In this document: positions 24,082-37,922 of the stretch, piece after piece
Numbering within the stretch: the first letter of the stretch is position 1
Layout of the letters: every line of letters begins with the position of its first letter
DNA from: Motacilla alba alba
Lineage: Eukaryota > Chordata > Aves > Passeriformes > Motacillidae
Length of the DNA: 64,000 bases
NCBI RefSeq assembly: GCF_015832195.1
Contig: NC_052045.1
Span: 3,782,001 to 3,846,000 of the forward strand
Reading direction: 5' to 3'
Translations under genes and position numbers: made by a program
Notes under the pieces: model-generated
Told to the model about the DNA's origin: nothing
What the model saw: only the letters and a program-made list of their open reading frames with translations
Database searches by the model: none

Positions 24082-27000
24082 TGTGCCACCAGGTTCCCTT
24101 TTTTTTTGTCAGGTATTGTTATATAAAGAAAAATTAATGTAAGGTAAAAAGTAGGTGCCTTTAAAAAGATACCAATAAATCATTCAAAGTCTGTCAGTTT
24201 TCTGCACAGGCTGCTAGGAGAATAGATTTAATGGATCTACATACAACAGAGATTTTCTATATTGCTGAAGTTTTCTTATCTGGCAGAGCTTTGCATCATT
24301 TGGAAGCAGCCCCAGCCGTGGGAAGACTCCACTGATTTCTCTCAAGGAGTGCTTTGGCTGTGGGGGAGTCCATGTATAACTTCTCTATAAGTGTTTCTGG
24401 ATGTATATTTTGAGACACAAAGCCTAAGAATACAGCACAGAATGTGACAGTGCAGAATATAGAAAGAAGCTGTTGATTACCACTGGTATTTTTAGAGCCC
24501 TCGTTTCAGGAGGATGCCAAAAGCAAACTGCAGCAGTCAGATCCAACTGCATTATTCCTCATGGCAGTATAAAATAGTGAGACAATTTCAGAAACTAGAT
24601 TAAGAATCATGGTTTTTCTTGCTGCATAAAATTGCTGAAATTGTATAGAAATCTGTATTGCGGATCACAAGTTAATGTAAAAACTCCCAGCTATTTTTTT
24701 TTTTCACTTTGTCTGTTTAAGCTACTGGGCAAGTCGTTACATGAATAAATTTATTTTCTTCCTCTGAAACTGTATATTATTAAATGCTGTGTTGTTGGCA
24801 TAAAATATAAGTTGATCAGACAGACAAAGATTATTATTCTGACAACTGTATACACAAGGGTATCATTGTACATTGAATTTCAGCGTGTAATATGGTATAA
24901 ATCTTCATGAGAGACTCAACTTTTATTGGCTGCACAGAAGGTGCTTTTCCTTATTAAATATGGGAGATGGTCCCAGGGGGATTTTTTAAAAAATATCTTT
25001 ATCCATTTTTTTCCTAGCCAGTCTCTGTGCCCTGGGAGGCTCCTGGATTCAGCGGGGTGAGGAATTCTCCCTGGAATGCCTGGATGGAGACACAGCCGTG
25101 CTTGGAATGTTTTACCTCAGCAGGACCCACACAAACCTCACCTTTCTCTTCCATAAACTCTGTCTGGAGCCTCTAGGACACAAAAATGCACCTTGATTCA
25201 GTGAAATGTTACCAGTGAAACCCTAGAATCACCCTGGATCTGCACTCCTGTCATGCCTGGCTGTCACTGACTGTTGCCATCCTCTCTTTCCACCTGCTGA
25301 GGATTTTGGGGACACCCACAGACTCTCTTCACTTCTGCACAAAATGAAGGGCAAAGAGAGACCCTCTTGTGGAATTTAAACTGCATCCATCATTTTCCTG
25401 GCCAGTGCAGAGATATCAGCTTTTATTGGCCATGAGGAATTAGGAGATTTCATCAACTGTCCATCCAGAGGGCTCCCCCACCCTCCTAAATCAGCAAGCC
25501 TGAAGAGACTGTGGAATTTTATGGTTTCTCTGTTCCTCCAGGTTGATTAGTGAGTCAATGGCACAGCTCAGCTGGGAGGGCTCTGGGCACAGGGGTGTGA
25601 CTGCATTTGGAGCTGATGAAATGCCACTTCTCCACAGATTCATATATTGCACTCAACAAGTCCCTTCAATCTCCATTTGACATCCCTTTCCCCATCTGTA
25701 GATCAGAATCAGGTGGATCTTTCCTGTGAGGCTCTCTGCATCCCCACACCCACCCTATTTAGGGATTCATACTTGGCCCAATCCCACAGAACGGGTGAGG
25801 TTTGGGGGATGAAGGCAGGGCTCAGATCTGGGCTGTGCACCCTTTCTTTAAAACAGACAAAATCAGGGCTCAAACTTCCAAAACTTCTCTTCTTTGCTAC
25901 GAAAAGTCGTTCATTGTGATGTTTCAGACCCTATTAGAGCTCATATGAAAACGTGGCATTACTAATTTTTTTACAGTTTACATATACAAAATTATTTCAT
26001 CCTGGTATTTTCTGTTATGACTTTATAGTTTGATGCACTCAGACTACACCAGCACGTTTTACACCAGTACCAACTATAAAGTTTATATGCATCACCTTTA
26101 TAGCATCAGCAAGGACTATGAAATGTTGTCTTTCTGCTACTGATTTGTGCATTATTATGTTGAGAGAAAGCAACAGCTGTAAGGACAAAATAACACTTAT
26201 TTCACCACCCACAGGAACATGAAATTGCATATATTGTTTTTAAAATTAGCTATCACACGTAAAGTTCAATTGTATATAGCTAAATAATAAAAGTAAGTGC
26301 ATTTTTAGGTGCTCTTCAAATGAGGTCACAGTGCTGATGAAGTTCTCAGTATTTCTCTGATTTTATGAGATTCCAGGGGCCGTGATGAGATGTGTGGCAC
26401 ACAGGTACAAGTGGCCAATTTAAAAATGCCCTAAATATAACTTGATGGGCTAATCACATTTACAGGCCACAAAATGTGCATGAATGCATATTGATGTGAG
26501 AAAAACACATCCAGCGAGGAAATAGTAAACTATTAAAGTGAATATGTATTATTCACTGCTAATTTTAATTAAGACTCAGTCTTAATTCTCATGTACACAA
26601 TAGAAAAGATGTATTTTGGTACATGGTTTCCACAGCCTCATTTTGCACTCTTTTCCTCCGTTAGAAGTGGGTAAATGGGTTTTTTTTTAAGCAGAGTTGT
26701 TCAGGAGTGGCCTCTGGGTCTCCATCCTGTGCCTGGATGTTTGCAAACCCCACAGGAGGGTTCAGGGCACGCATTTCCTGCAAACTCTGCTCCCCACGGG
26801 AAGGACAGCACAAGCCATGAGGAACAAGGGGGAACAATTCTTTCTCAAACACTGATCCAACTGGAACACTTCAAAATTCTGATCCAGGAGGAGAAATGAG
26901 CACTGGGGCTGCTCTCCTCCAGGGCATCTGGAACTCAGAGCAAAGCTCCTGAGTTATTAGCTGGGTAGTTTAGCATTTATCTTCTGAAGTCACTGCCAAA

Positions 27001-30000
27001 GGCATACAGGCAGAATAAAAAATAACACCACATTGATAAATATGCATAATTTCCCCCTGCCTTCCACAAGAATTGTACAAAGTGGAAAGGCATAATTGCA
27101 CTCTTAGTAAATATAATAGATCAGAATTTATTTCAGGGTGGGTTTATCTTTTTTTTTTCCCCAGACTGAATCTTTTTAACATCAGATTTCAACCTGCTGT
27201 GAGTGACTTTTGGGTCTGATTTCCAACTCTTTCAGATGGAGAATGTCACATGGAAACAAAATGAATGCTTCCGTGGCTGTGGTTTTTTGGTCATGAGAAT
27301 TTATCTGACTGGGGGTGGGGGGAAGCAGAAGAGCAACTGAGCTGTGCTTGCTGAAGGAATGGGTTTGCCTCCTTGAGAACTTGGATCTCCACTGGCCACC
27401 TGGTGGGATGGGGAGTCCCCAGAGGTCTCCTGTCCCTCCCATCCCTCTCCTGTCCCCTGTCCCACCACAATGGCTGTGGCTTTTGGTTCATTCTCATGGC
27501 AGATCTCCAGCCCGAGTGTGGGACTGAGCAAGGAAAGGAGGGCAGAGTCACTGAGTGCAGCAATCCCACCTCCCAGCTGCATTTCAGATGGCAAAGGAAA
27601 AAGGAATTCACAGTAAAATGTTACTTCCTGTTTATAATTTCGTGATCCCATCTTTCTCTCAGGGGCAGAAGATCTGAGATGCAAACTGGATCTGCATTAT
27701 TGTTTTTGTCTCTGAGGGAGCATCTTTATGGCACACTCAGCTCTGACAGAGGCATGGTGAGAGCTGGCAGGTCTTTTCTGCCTGCCTCCCTCCATACACC
27801 TCATCGTGGTGATTTGCCTTCATTTTACCCCTTTGATTATAAAGGACATTAAAACCAGAACTGAGAATGCCTTAAAATCTTTTCAGCTCACAGTGTGATA
27901 AACTGCAGTCAAACAAGAGAAATTACTAACCATTTTTGCTAATTAGGAGATGGTCTGCCAAATATCTTAACTATTGTTTTATTTTATTTTCCAAAATCAA
28001 GTAAGAAATGGCCATAAGAACTAGTGGCTACTGTTCAGGAAGACTTAATGGACTGACCTGTGGTGATTGCACTGAAATAAAACATAGAAACAGAGACAGC
28101 AGAAGGTAAGAATGGCCAGACTATGTTGAACAAAAAGGTGTCAAGCCCAGACCCTCCACAAGAATATTCCAAGGCACATTCAAGTGCCATTAAAGCCATG
28201 TAACTCTGTGCCTACCACTCCATAAGGACACCTATGAGGATGTCACAAGCCAAAGGTTGTATCTGTGTGTTTAATCACCCTAGACAGCTTAATCTTGATT
28301 AATTTAGCTGTTCCTTATGCAGGTTATGCTGTACAGCCACAAAAGCTTAGAATTAAAAGTACATTTTTTAAAATGTTAAATGATACTTGATTTGCAGCCT
28401 TTAATTTGTCCCTGTAGATTAACATAATGTTTCATTACACCACTGCAGAGTTACAAATATTTTATGACAATTTCAATTGTCTATTTGTTTATTATCAGGC
28501 AATAAACCCTCCAAAAACCTTATTCCCATGTTTTTGCCTTCATTTCCATTTCACACATGGTCCCAGAAGTCTTTGAGTGGGAGGTGGGAACAAATGACTT
28601 CCTGAGACCCCATCACCCTGAATTATTCCATCAGTCTATACAATCTAGAGTCAACAATTTCCCTGAGTGCCAAGCAGAATTACAAACACCTAAACCTGTT
28701 TTTAACAGGCATGAAGAAGCAGAACCCACCACGGATCTTCTGCACAGAAAACACTTGTGAATTTTCATCTGAGCATCCCTCTCCCTGGAAGCAGCTCTCT
28801 AGCACAGCAAGCAGGACACTGAGCATTCTGTGCTCCATTTAATCCCACAGCCAGTTGGCCAGCAGCTGCAGGCTGGTGGCCAGGCAGTGTTTGTGGTTTG
28901 GTGGCACTGGGAAAACCTGGAATGAGTTTCTGGTGTCCTTTCCCCAGTGCTCCTCCCCACAAAAGGACATCAGGCTGGTTGTTTTTCTTTCCTACCTGCT
29001 GGAAGGTGCTGACGTGATTTGGGGAATGAGAAGGGGGTACAGGATAGTTACAGGTTTTATGTCAGAGGCTGAACATCTGCAGACAAAATAAAAAATTTTA
29101 TTTGCCTCCCTCTGGCCTTGTATAGTTCCAACAGACAACCGGGCCAGGGTTTTAATATTGCCAAATGTATGGCCAAAAAGGCCCTAAATCACAGGGCACG
29201 TGGGAAGGAGCCCAGACAGATCCCAGCACACCTGACTGAGCAAACAGCACCAGCACGGGGCTGGGGGGCAGAGCTGGGAGCAGAGGCCTGAAGAAGGGGA
29301 GGAAGAGAGAAGAATGTTCTGGGAGGCGTGTCAGGGATGGGGAAGGAGGGGGCTGTGAGGATGCTCCAGGGACCAGCAGCAGCTGGCCAGGAACACCCTG
29401 ATACTCCTGGAGCCACCCTGGGGACAAAAGCAGGGGATGCTGGCTCTGTTCAGCCCGAGAATGAAGGCTGAGCTGGGGCACAGAGGGTGCAGAGCACACT
29501 TGGGCTTTCTGCCCTGCCACAGGGAGCTCTCCCAGAGCAGGGCCAGGAGCTCTGGGGACCTGCACTGTTCTGGAGACAGCTGCATGGAAAATGTCAGGGC
29601 AGGCCCTGCAGGTCAAATGTCTGGGTTTGGGGAGGAAAACCCTGACCCCTTCTCTGCCCTCAGAATGAAGAAAAGCAGACTTAAAAGCAAAATATCTTCA
29701 ATAAGGTGCTTCTAAATATCCTGCAGCAGCTTATCACTGGATTAAAATCTATAAGAAATAAGGACCAAATGGTGCAAACTTCAGGCTCACTGCCCTGTTC
29801 AGGAGGGAAAACAGTACTCTACAAAAAACTCCTCAAACTTCCAAAATTAGCATCACCAAAGAGAAAGTACCAGCGTATTTGTATATTCAGGAAAATGACT
29901 CCTGCAGGAAGTCTTCCCAAAATTACTTCTGGCTCTGTGTAATTCAGGGAGATAGATGCATATGCCCATGAATTGTTTAACTGGAGAAATGTCTTTTATT

Positions 30001-33000
30001 CCTGTATAGCAGATGCACAAAGGGAATGGGAATGTTTTATAACTTAGGCTTTTAAATAATAAATAAATGCTGACATTCTCAGCTGAGACATCTTGATTTT
30101 TGTGTACTGTGTAATACTGAAGTGTACAAATATTTTTTTAGAAAGAATTATTTTTCCCTTTCTAAAAAGAATATGAAACCTCGAGAATATGATAAAACAT
30201 CACAGTTGGTTTCTAAATGCTTTGCATCTTAATATGGTTGAAGTTAAGGCAGTAAGTAATTTCTGAGTTTTTCCCTTGAGCCACGTAGTTCTTTTCATAT
30301 GTAATTATTCTCTGAGTGCATTAGATAATGCTATGGTTCCCACAGCTGTATACACATCTATAAATCATTAATGAGGCAGTTAACTGAAACAAAACTATAA
30401 AAGATTTGCATTACCCGGCAGAACCCAGCCTTAATTGACTTCCAGTTATTTACAATTAATTTTTCCATTTGGAATAATGATTGCAAGCAACTTAGGGTTT
30501 TTTTTTTACTGAGGAATTAGATGCTGACTATTCATCAAAAGTTTTTACAGAGAGGCTGTGTCAGTGGCCAGCAATGAGCTGGAGGCAATCTGATTTTTAC
30601 ACACACATCCTCTCCCCAACACTGGCTGAGGGGATGGGGCATGTGCAGTAAAATGCAGACAGGAGCCAGCACAAACTTTTTTTTGTCCTTTTAATCACAT
30701 ATCTAAGTTTAACTACAATTAATTTCTTCTCTTTATAGCATCCAGCTGAAAGACAATAGGATGAACAGAGCTGGCTGCAGCTCTACACAGAATAAACTGC
30801 ATGAATGAAGAGTGAGTAAATATTTATTTCCATCTCACAGGACTGTAAGATAGACACTGGGGAATAAACAATGCAGGGGCTGTCGAGTAAATATTATTCC
30901 ATTATGCTATTTAAAAATTACTTTTATAGAGCCATGGAGCACAGAGTAAACCCTCATTAAGTTGTCATTGTTTGAGTAAGGCCCAGGAATGGGGCTGTGA
31001 GTCAGAGCCTGGACAGACACACGGAAGAGATCAGCTCTCTGCGCCATGAGAGCAAGCATAACTCTGGCTGACACTAATGGGCTGGGGATGTGCTCATCAG
31101 GAAGGGATGTCACCTTCAAATTCCTAATAAAAGTTAAGTCAGGAACCACCAGGCCCATTTGCAGCAGCTGATGTTATCTGCCTCACCCTTCAGCCTTCCC
31201 TTTCCACAATCCTGAGCACAGGGCAGTGGAGATTCCTGGCTGGGAACCTCACTGGGAAATGAGGAAATCTCAGGTACTGGGGTGCACTACACTGCCTCCT
31301 TGGAAATCAATCCTTCCCTGACACTGAGCAAATGATCCTTTAGTGATTTCCCCTTGCTATCCTTTGGGTACAAAACACATACAATAAACATTTGGGCTGT
31401 TGTCTGTCCTCCCCCTCAGCTGCAGCTGCCATGCTGAGCAAGCCGAATGTCCTGCTTTATTTTCTTGTTTAAAATAAATAATTTTGCTGTCCTTTGGCTA
31501 ACATTTGAGACTCTCCACTCGTGCCAGCTGGCTGGGCTGCCCTGAGCCAGGCACTGCAGGTGAAAGCAGCCCTGTGAACACAGGGAGGGCACGGGGAGCT
31601 TTGATTTCTGTGCACATGGTTTAGACCAAGAGACAGCCACCGGTGAATGTGGGGGAGTTTAATTCTGAGTGATGGCAAAGCAAGAGGCTGCTCTCTGCCT
31701 TATCAATAGGTGCCAGCAAAAGGCCACTGGAATTGATCTAGGAAATGACAGCCCAACACTGGTAACCTTGAAAACCCTGCAATCTCCTGCTGGAGTCATT
31801 TTCCCCAGGTTCTGTTCTGCTGGGCTGTGCTGCAAAGTGCAATGTAAAGTGAGGTGACAGCCTGGCCATGGGTCATTCAGGCTGGCAGTAATTCCAGCCT
31901 TGGCAAATCGGTCCTGCCTCCTCACCAGTCCATGAACTTCACAGACGCTTCCCTTCCTCATGCTGCACTGGCTACTGCATCAGTTCAGCTGGACAGCACT
32001 TCCACGTGTGAAGGCTGAGAGGCTTTTCCTTTGGAAATCAGGCTGCCACCAGATGAGCAAACAACGTTACTGTTTTCATTAAGATCCCACACCCTGTCAA
32101 CACACAACATTGGCAATTGCATGTCAAATAGCTGTGCTCTCCCAAATTGTGCAGTACAATTGAGACAGTGTTTTTGCTGTCTCCATGGTCCTTCTTACTG
32201 GGCTTGTTGTCCTGGAGTGGGGAAAGCTCTGTAAACTCAGACCTGCAGTGACTCTTTATGCACAGAGGTGATATTGCTGACACAGATTTTTTATTTTCCA
32301 ATGGGTCCAAAATATCAAGCTGATCAACCCCCTATCCTGAACAGTCTGATGCTGCCTGTCTTCAAGCAGCAAAAAAGAAATACTCTGGCTTGGTGGTTTG
32401 CTTTGAAGAAGCCAAAACCAATTTAAGTGAAAACAAAACTTTCATTTGGTGAAAATTTCTGTTACTTTCAAAAAACGTGATAAAAACCATGCAATTTACT
32501 TACCAGCTTCCATAAATCAGGAGTCTTAGTCCTGCAAGGTTTCTCCTCCCAGTGGCAGAATTCTCACTTTCCTGTGTCTCCTTTCAGCTGAGTTTGGTTT
32601 GGTGTAAGGATCAGCACCTGTCAGTCCAGGCTGTGGATTAAACACAATTGCTTTTCTCTTTTCTCTTTATGCTTTTTTCTTTTTTTCCCCCAAGTCAGTA
32701 TGAGCAGAACATAACATACTAGAAGAAATAAAGAATTACAGTCAGGAAGTGAGGAATTACATTTTTTTTTCCATTGGAATGGAATTTCAGTATCCAATTA
32801 TAAGGAAAATGCCATGAAAAGAATCAGAGCTTTTTCCACTGCTTTGCACATTGTAAAGTCATTTCAACATTGTGATATAGGCGTCAAACGTTACTAAATC
32901 AGCTGTCAAATGCTACCAAACACTTACTTTGCACAGGTGTAAATGATCACATAAAATGCAAAGCACTGATCTGACACCAAAAATCTCTGTGTACCATTTC

Positions 33001-34071
33001 TGTCTTCAGCAGCTTTACAGAACTATCAAGAAAAAGTCCAATAGGGAGTTTATTCCTTGTTTTTTATGCATTTTTGGTCTGTTTTCTTACTTTTAGGGAT
33101 GTGGTTTCCCCCTCTGCTCCAGCTGACATCAAGGAAGAGAATGCATGGAATAGCTTTGAACTGATCTGCAAAGAACAATATTATGTTTCATAATAATGTC
33201 CCAAATGTTAAAGAATTTTTCCTGCCAAAACCTCTCTTCTGTAAGTGTCCCAGCATCATCAACTGATGGCACACAGCTCTGGGAATAAACACTTTCAGCT
33301 AATGGCAGGAATTTTCAGGGGAAACATGAAACAGATATTTCTCCCTGACACAGAATGAAATGTAAGATTAAAGTTAAATGCCAAATCCTACCAGCACTGG
33401 AGAGAATTAAGGTTTATTTTTCATTCCTGTTAATTCTTTCCTCTCTTTTTAGCTAAATCATCTTGTTTTACTTAATGCCAGTGGTTTTTCCTGTTTGGCC
33501 ACTTTGGTGGATGGGGGGACAATCCATTTTAGGAATGTGGCTTTGGTAACAAAGCTTCAGGCAAAGCCCAGATCCTAAAGGAGCACCCTGCAGGCTCCTT
33601 GCTGTGTCCAGCTGTCCAAAGGCAGGGCAGGGTGACCACAAACGCCTCCCTGCCCCTCCTGCAGCAGCCCCAAAGGTGCCCTGGTCCATCCATGTGCTGC
33701 TGGGACATTCAAGGGCCTCATGCAGAGCATTTAAATCAGGCTGTGCACAGCAAAAACTCCTAAGAAGCTTAATGTCAGGGGGGTGGGACTGCAACATTTA
33801 TTGTGGGGCAGCTGTGACACAAACCTTGCCATAATGAAACCACTTCAGGTAACAACTCAAAAGGACTGAAGTGTCTCCACTGTTTTACTTTGGATTTTCT
33901 TGTGAAAAGTAAGTCTGGCCCACTGGGGGCTGAGTGAAGCACGCAGTGATTAATTAGAGCTGGATGGATTTTGTATAGTTCAATATGAATGTGTCACTTC
34001 TCTGGCTGCTTCATCTCCATCTTCCCTCCGACCAGCCAGAAATTATTCCAGAATGCTTGCTCTGGAGCAGC

Positions 34072-34074
<3 letters not shown>
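24082..34074. other. Intergenic DNA, no gene seen
   Basis: No coding exon or clear transposon was found. GC-richer patches at about 25020-25850, 27300-27560 and 29180-29620 carry short open frames by composition, including a 154-codon minus frame at 29152-29616 rich in Pro, Leu and Ser. AT-rich sequence at 30000-30480 includes the perfect-stem inverted repeat listed separately. A pyrimidine-rich tract lies at about 32650-32692. Confidence 0.55.
30135..30168. repeat. Short inverted repeat, 11-bp perfect arms
   Basis: Arms TTTTTAGAAAG (30135-30145) and CTTTCTAAAAA (30158-30168) are exact reverse complements, separated by 12 bases. The stem is AT-rich and lies in AT-rich intergenic DNA. There is no target-site duplication or longer terminal repeat to make it a miniature transposon, and no sign of a longer precursor-like hairpin. 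It may be a chance cruciform-capable sequence. Confidence 0.6.

Positions 34075-34129
<55 letters not shown>
34075..34129. repeat. (TA)n microsatellite, 55 bp
   Basis: Pure TA alternation runs for about 27 units and is followed by GTATTTATATATACACACAG. It is expected to be highly length-variable between individuals and prone to cruciform formation. Open frames through it encode only alternating Tyr-Ile and are not genes. Confidence 0.97.
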
Positions 34130-34133
<4 letters not shown>

Positions 34134-36944
34134 TTATATATACACACAGTAAAACCCCCCCTTTTCTCACAACTAACCATTCTTGGGACACAAAAAAATA
34201 ATAGATGGTGAAAAGGGATCTACTATTCAGTGAATCCACATTCCAGTGTCCTTTCTGAAAGAGCAGTGAAAGCATTTTCAAACACGCAAGGCTGAAGGTA
34301 TGTTAAAATAGTTAAACTATTATAAAACATCCACTTGTTAAAGTATCACTAATCACAAGAACATTTTAATGTATGGCATTGTATTTGCTTTCACAGTTTT
34401 GGATTATGTCAACAGAATCACATAATGAAGATGTAGTAAAATCTTACTGCATTTGCAACTGAAACTCAGAAAAATGGGAGGTTTTATTTTAAAAAATGAG
34501 CTCCAAAGAGAATTTTCCCTCTGCCTTAGATGCCCACACCCAAATGTTCATGCAAAAGATGCTCTGTTCCAGCAGAATACCCAAACAGGTCCATGTCCAA
34601 AGGCAAGGGTGGGTGCAGCACCCACAAAAGCTGCAGCATTTGTGCTCTGCTGACACTGAACTGGCTCCTTTCAATTGATTCCTTTGATGTACAATAACAG
34701 GGCAGCAGCAAATCATTATCCATCCCTAATACATCATTATAAAAATACTTTTTTTTACTGCCCTTCCATCTCAGCCTCAAATCATCAAAGAAGCCCTTAT
34801 TTGCAGACAGAACTAAAGTCAGATTGTTTATTAACAGTGATTTTACATGTGCTTAAACATTTGCAGGGTGTATTAGAAATGATGACAGCTCATGACCTGG
34901 CTTAGAAAAGCCCCTCTGTAAATTCCTTGCCCACCCCAGCAAGGGCAGCAGGGCCAGTGGATGCTGCAGGGCCACAGCAGGGAGCAGCAGGGGGAAGGTG
35001 GAAGTGCCTCCATCAGTGCTGCTGATGCCAAGGGTTCCAGATCCAAGCCCAGGCTGGGAACTGTCCCATGTGTATTTAGGGCTCAGTGCCTGCACAGGCA
35101 CAGGAGGGGTTGTGGAGATCAGCTGAGGCCATAAAGGAAATCTGTAACAATTCAGGTTAGCCCACATTTTGTCATGTTACTAAAAATAGTCTGTAAATAA
35201 ATGTATTTACAGGCCACTTCCTTGTAGGCAGCAATTACTTCAAGCAGCATCCAGGTTTTAATGCACAGCCATGTTCTCACTGTGCACTGCTATAGATCCA
35301 GGCTTCAAATGGAGATTGGGCACTATTGAGCCTCTGGGGTTTATTATGGTCTGCATTCCACAGCACCCAGAACCCATCTCCTTGCCTGCATTCAGCCAAG
35401 ATCATGGATGGCTCCATGGCCACTCCACAGGGCACCACACTCCTGGGCAGGCTCTCGGGGAGCCAGAGCTGGCAGAGGGGCCGTGGGTGCTGCGCCCCAG
35501 TCACACCCAGCTGAGCAGGAGGGGCTGTCTGTGTCCCTCTGCACACACCCAGACAAAAACCACCCTAAAACCCCAACCCCAAGAGGAGCTGTCCCTCTCT
35601 GGGAGCCAGCTGGGGCTGTTCCAGTGAGGAGGAGTGTGGTGGGGAAGGCTGAGCCTTTAAAAGGCTTGAACACCTTCCTTCCACACAAGGTTTGTTCATC
35701 AGGCTGAGCTGACACCCAAATCCCTCAGCCTCCTGCTTTGTCAATACTTACCAGGAGCCACCTAGTGAGGACTGAAAACAGAGTCAGTCTCTCCAGTTTG
35801 TCAGTCTCCTAAACTTCATTTGTCAGAATTTTGACATTTAAAACCAATCTGGGATGGGCAGAGCAGGAATCAACCTGTGCTCCTCAACCCAGGCTCAGTG
35901 ATGCCCTAAGGAATGTGTAGATCAGCCACTGAGGGGAAAAATGCTCAAAAGGCCTTTAAGGAGATGGAAGAAAGTGCAAAAATGTTGTTATTTTAAAGAC
36001 TGAGCTACTTTGTTACATGAAGTCTTTCTAAACTACACGATATTGGATAACTGAGCAAAGATCTCTCTTCAAAATCTGCCCTTCACAGGAGCACTGCCAG
36101 CACTGGGCCAGGCAGAAATGCTGCAGCACCCCAAGCGCTGTTCAACTCCTTTTTAAAAATAAGATTTATAATAAAGTCCAGCCCTGACTTCAGAAAATTC
36201 CACTGGAACTGAAACTAAAATTAATATAATACCTAAAAGTACAATTTAAGTTCTGGTGTTGCAATGTTTTATTCACACATGAGCATTTATTAAGAATCAG
36301 GAGGACTCATAATTCCTAATGCTCCTGTTTCTTTGTCTCATTCAACTTTTGATGCTTTGATCAATGGCAGCATGATTAATGCAATTATTAGAACAGCTGT
36401 TATAAAAATTATATTGAAAAAAACCCAATTTGTACACTGGAAGAATACTCTGATAAGTCACTTGATCACCCGTAGAACAGAGGGCAACAAGTTTTCTTGC
36501 ACTGACACCGGTTAAGATAAAGATTTCTTTTAGGAACAAAAAAAATCAGGAGATTCTTTTCTGCAGAGTCCGTTTATGAAAGTCTGCTAATGAGAAAAAA
36601 AATGCAGTGCTAGAAATGAAAGAAATTGTGAACACTCTACATTTAGACATAGCCAGAAGTCAACATAATCATAGGGAATATATTCCCTGTAGATCTACTT
36701 AAGGGTCTTTTTTAAGTGACAGTGATTTATATTCAGGGCATGTGTGTGTAAACATGTGTACATAAACAGGAGTTGGGAAGGAAATAAGCACTGTGCCTTT
36801 GACCCAGGAATCAAAATAAAGAGGGAACAGGTGATCACTTAATTCTACCTGACTCAAACCAACCTGCAGTGCCATGTTTTGAGAAGGGAAGCTTTCAGCT
36901 ATTTTCAAAGTTCAGAATCTGGAGCATACAATAATTAGGAAGAT
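34130..36944. other. Intergenic DNA just past the DACH2 3' end, no gene seen
   Basis: This is the first 2.8 kb after the predicted DACH2 cleavage site, reading leftwards. GC-richer sequence at 34910-35130 and 35390-35650 carries short open frames on both strands (up to 118 codons) that I do not recognise. Sequence at 36150-36450 is AT-rich. Nothing resembles a second gene or a transposon. Confidence 0.55.
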
Positions 36945-37922
36945 GTTTAATACCAACCCACCCTCTTTATTAAGTCATTTCTTCAAGTATTTTTAATAGT
37001 GCAAAATACTGGTTTGCATCAGTACATTTACTATGGGAATTCACAGTCCAAAAAAAATCTTAAAAGATTTCCAAAGTCAAACAAAAAACTTTTTAATACT
37101 GTATTTTTAGCAAGAACATTTTTAACAAAGAATGTGTACTTTAACTTAATATGGTACAACAGAGAAACCATACTTAAAAGTTTCCATTATCTAACACTCT
37201 ACTGCATATTCATTTTTCCATCTTAAAAGACCAAAAGCCAAGCTGAACTGAGCATTAAAAAAAAAAGCATCAATTATAATCCTCATATTACATCAGCTAT
37301 TAGGGTTTAGCTCACACTTTTGAATCGGTCATCTAATGAAAGGACAATTTTTACATCGTTCTTTTAAAAAATGTACACACATTTCTTTTTAAAACGTAAT
37401 ATATATCGAGTATCTGCTTCAGTAAACAAAGCTTAATTTATAAACACAATCGAAACAGCTCCATGTTGAACAGTTTCAGTGATAAACTGGACTTGTATGA
37501 TGTACAGCCAGTGAGGACCATTGTGGCTTAAAATCATTGTGCCATTGCTATTCAGTAATAGCCACCTCCTAAGGAAAAAAAAAAAAAAGTTCTTTTTTTG
37601 GGGCAGGGTGGGGAGGAGAAATAATTGATGTATGTGCTTAAAAATACTAAAACTCCTTTCTATCTCCAGGGACCTAAAAATGATCTGTTGTGACAGGCTT
37701 GGTTTGGTATGGTAAGCTTGTAAAAAGTCTCAGTATTTCTTAGTACGGCAGTTTTCAATGCAGCAACAGTAAATTGCTTGAAATTGTCCTTCAAGTTTCA
37801 TGCTACAAATCCTGTTCCTCACACAGTACTGAAGGCATCAAAGGTTGGAAGGGACGTTTCTCAGGAACTATATAGTCTTCAAATAGTGGTCATTATACAT
37901 TTTTCAGCAATAGGTGCTTCCT
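36945..37922 (-). other. DACH2: DACH2 3' UTR (predicted)
   Basis: This begins right after the TGA at 37925-37923 and runs about 980 bases to the first canonical AATAAA on the minus strand. The sequence is AT-rich and single-copy, as expected for a 3' UTR. Weaker poly(A) hexamers (ATTAAA) lie at 36997-36992 and about 37095-37090, so somewhat shorter ends are possible. The extent is inferred, since no transcript is available here. Confidence 0.6.
36966..36971 (-). terminator. DACH2: Candidate DACH2 polyadenylation signal AATAAA
   Basis: The minus strand reads AATAAA at 36971-36966, followed within 20 bases by GT-rich TGGGTTGGTATT, a plausible downstream element. An ATTAAA 21 bases upstream may act with it. 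It is the first canonical hexamer after the DACH2 stop codon. Confidence 0.55.

Noticed and set aside
29152..29616. 154-codon minus-strand Pro/Leu/Ser-rich frame in a GC-rich patch
   Set aside because: Low-complexity composition explains it, and overlapping frames on both strands are equally open.
34075..34129. Open frames encoding alternating Tyr-Ile
   Set aside because: They are translation of a pure TA microsatellite.
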